DNA of 64,000 nucleotides, taken from assembly GCF_023242365.1 (NCBI RefSeq), contig NZ_JALLIX010000005.1, forward strand, positions 1 to 64,000, read 5' to 3'. This document shows positions 62,268 to 64,000 of this stretch, piece after piece. Source of the stretch: Pseudomonas sp. MWU13-2100. GTDB taxonomy: Bacteria; Pseudomonadota; Gammaproteobacteria; Pseudomonadales; Pseudomonadaceae. The notes under the pieces were generated by a model. The model was given only the letters and a program-made list of their open reading frames with translations, did not search any database and was not told the origin of the DNA. Both the position numbers and the translations under genes were made by a program. Each line of letters begins with the position of its first letter. Within the stretch, counting starts at the first letter, position 1.

Positions 62268-63397
62268 TCAGTCCGCATCTTTTTGAGCGGCAAGAACACT
62301 TGCCAGGGCCTTGAGAAAAAGGTCGTTATCCTCACAGCTACCGATGGAGACACGCAAGTACTCCGTGTAGCCGTCTTCACGCCAGGGTTTGACGATAACT
62401 CCTTTGCTCAGCAAGGCCTGGTTGATGGTTTCAGCCGGATAGGGCGTGCTGAAGAAGAGGAAGTTGGCCATCGACGGCGCGGTGTCCAGGCCCAGGTTCT
62501 GCAAGGCAATCACCATATGCCGGCGCTCATGGGCGACGTGGGCGAGGGTGGCTTGCAGATGCTCTTCATCCGCCAGGGCGGCAATCGCCGCGGCCTGGGC
62601 CACGCGGTTGATATTGAATGGCGTGCGCAGGCGGTCGATCAGGTCGGCCAGCATGGGGTCGCTGACGACGCCGTAGCCGATCCGCAACCCGGCCAGGGAA
62701 TAGGCCTTGGAGAAGGTGCGCAGCAGGATAAAGGGCTTGCCGCTGGCCTGGATCAGCCCGAGGCAATCGGGATAACCCGCCTCGAATTGCGCGTACTCGT
62801 AATAGGCCTCGTCGAACACCAGCAGGCACTGGGCCGGTAGTGCTGTCAACAGGCGGTGCAATTCGTCGGCGTCGAGGGTGCAGCCCACCGGGTTGGAAGG
62901 GCAGGAAAACATCAGCAGGCGGGTTTTCGGGGTCAGCGCCTGAATCATCGCTGCTACGTCGAAGCGGCCTTCATCGGTCATCGGCACGCCCGTTACCCGG
63001 GCTCCGGCGGCGATGGGGTAGATAAAGTGCAGACCGAACGAGGGCACCACGGTGACCACTTCATCGCCATGGTCAAGGAACACCCGACTGATAATGCTCA
63101 GCAAGTCTTCGGAGCCATTGCCAAACACCAACTGGTTGCCTGGCACGCCGAGCTTGGCGCCGAGGGCCGCGCGCAGTTCCAGGCAACTGGCATCCGGGTA
63201 CAGCGCGATGCTGGAACAGGCCTGGGTCATGGCGGCGGCGACTGCCGGTGCCGGGCCCAGGGGATTTTCGTTGCTGCCCAGCTTGGCCACCCGGGTCAGC
63301 CCGAAACGTTTGCGCACCGCTTCCGTGCCGAGGCCGGCGTTGTAGCTGGCGAGGTCGCGCACCTGGGGGCGGGCAAGGAGTTGCAGTTCAGCAGCGT

Positions 63398-63401
<4 letters not shown>
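62268..63401 (-). CDS. hisC: Histidinol-phosphate aminotransferase family protein (HisC-like)
   Basis: 377 residues, class I/II PLP aminotransferase. Visible: [59 protein letters not shown], and the Schiff-base lysine in [17 protein letters not shown]. Its setting beside a HutC-type regulator and an amino-acid ABC ATPase rather than other his genes suggests a catabolic or dedicated role instead of histidine synthesis. The start overlaps the ATPase stop (ATGA). Confidence 0.9.

Positions 63402-64000
<599 letters not shown>

Overview
The window is GC-rich DNA from a fluorescent-type Pseudomonas, most likely the P. fluorescens complex and plausibly near the P. corrugata subgroup. The basis is codon use, REP elements of the Pseudomonas kind, and gene neighbourhoods known from that genus. 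No rRNA, tRNA, CRISPR array, prophage or transposase was found.

1-25.6 kb is the end of a quorum-regulated lipopeptide biosynthesis locus. A giant NRPS gene, cut by the left edge, carries T-[C-A-T]x3-TE-TE. It is followed by a MacAB-type exporter, a 2,4-diaminobutyrate (Dab) aminotransferase gene on the opposite strand, a tripartite OMF-MFP-RND efflux operon, and a regulatory block: LuxR solo, LuxI, LysE-family exporter, AHL-type LuxR. The first two adenylation domains give binding-pocket readings of roughly DLEHNTTVS and DVWHMSLVD (serine). With the Dab gene alongside, a ...Dab-Ser-X C-terminus is inferred, as in corpeptin-type 'peptins', whose pcoI/pcoR/rfiA regulators have the same composition. 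The luxI promoter has a readable lux box centred about 42 bases upstream of the predicted transcription start.

25.6-29.4 kb holds a COG4705 membrane protein, a small lipoprotein and an OmpR-class two-component system. A TTAAG direct repeat precedes the set. 29.5-45.2 kb is a mosaic of housekeeping and accessory genes: DHCW-type cupin, secreted hypothetical, zinc alcohol dehydrogenase, methyltransferase/TetR pair, DHA2 MFS exporter/LysR pair, MarR/YghU pair, ribbon-helix-helix protein, SulP transporter, DUF899 plus a small membrane protein, HTH regulator, beta-propeller protein, DeoR repressor and a Tat-exported HAD phosphatase.

45.6-51.0 kb encodes a chemoreceptor, an HD-GYP protein with an HE replacement, a LysR regulator, a small periplasmic protein and transaldolase. 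51.1-61.3 kb is an itaconate catabolism and uptake locus: divergent LysR, itaconyl-CoA hydratase, acyl-CoA dehydrogenase, MmgE/PrpD protein, CoA-transferase, citramalyl-CoA lyase and a TRAP transporter (dctPQM). It follows the P. aeruginosa PA0877-PA0886 order but lacks the dioxygenase-like gene. A 32-base element with 23 identities lies at equivalent positions before the catabolic and transporter operons, and is a candidate LysR operator. A 140-bp tandem repeat separates dctP from dctQ.

61.5-64 kb is a leftward operon: amino-acid ABC ATPase (cut by the right edge), HisC-type aminotransferase and HutC-type GntR regulator.
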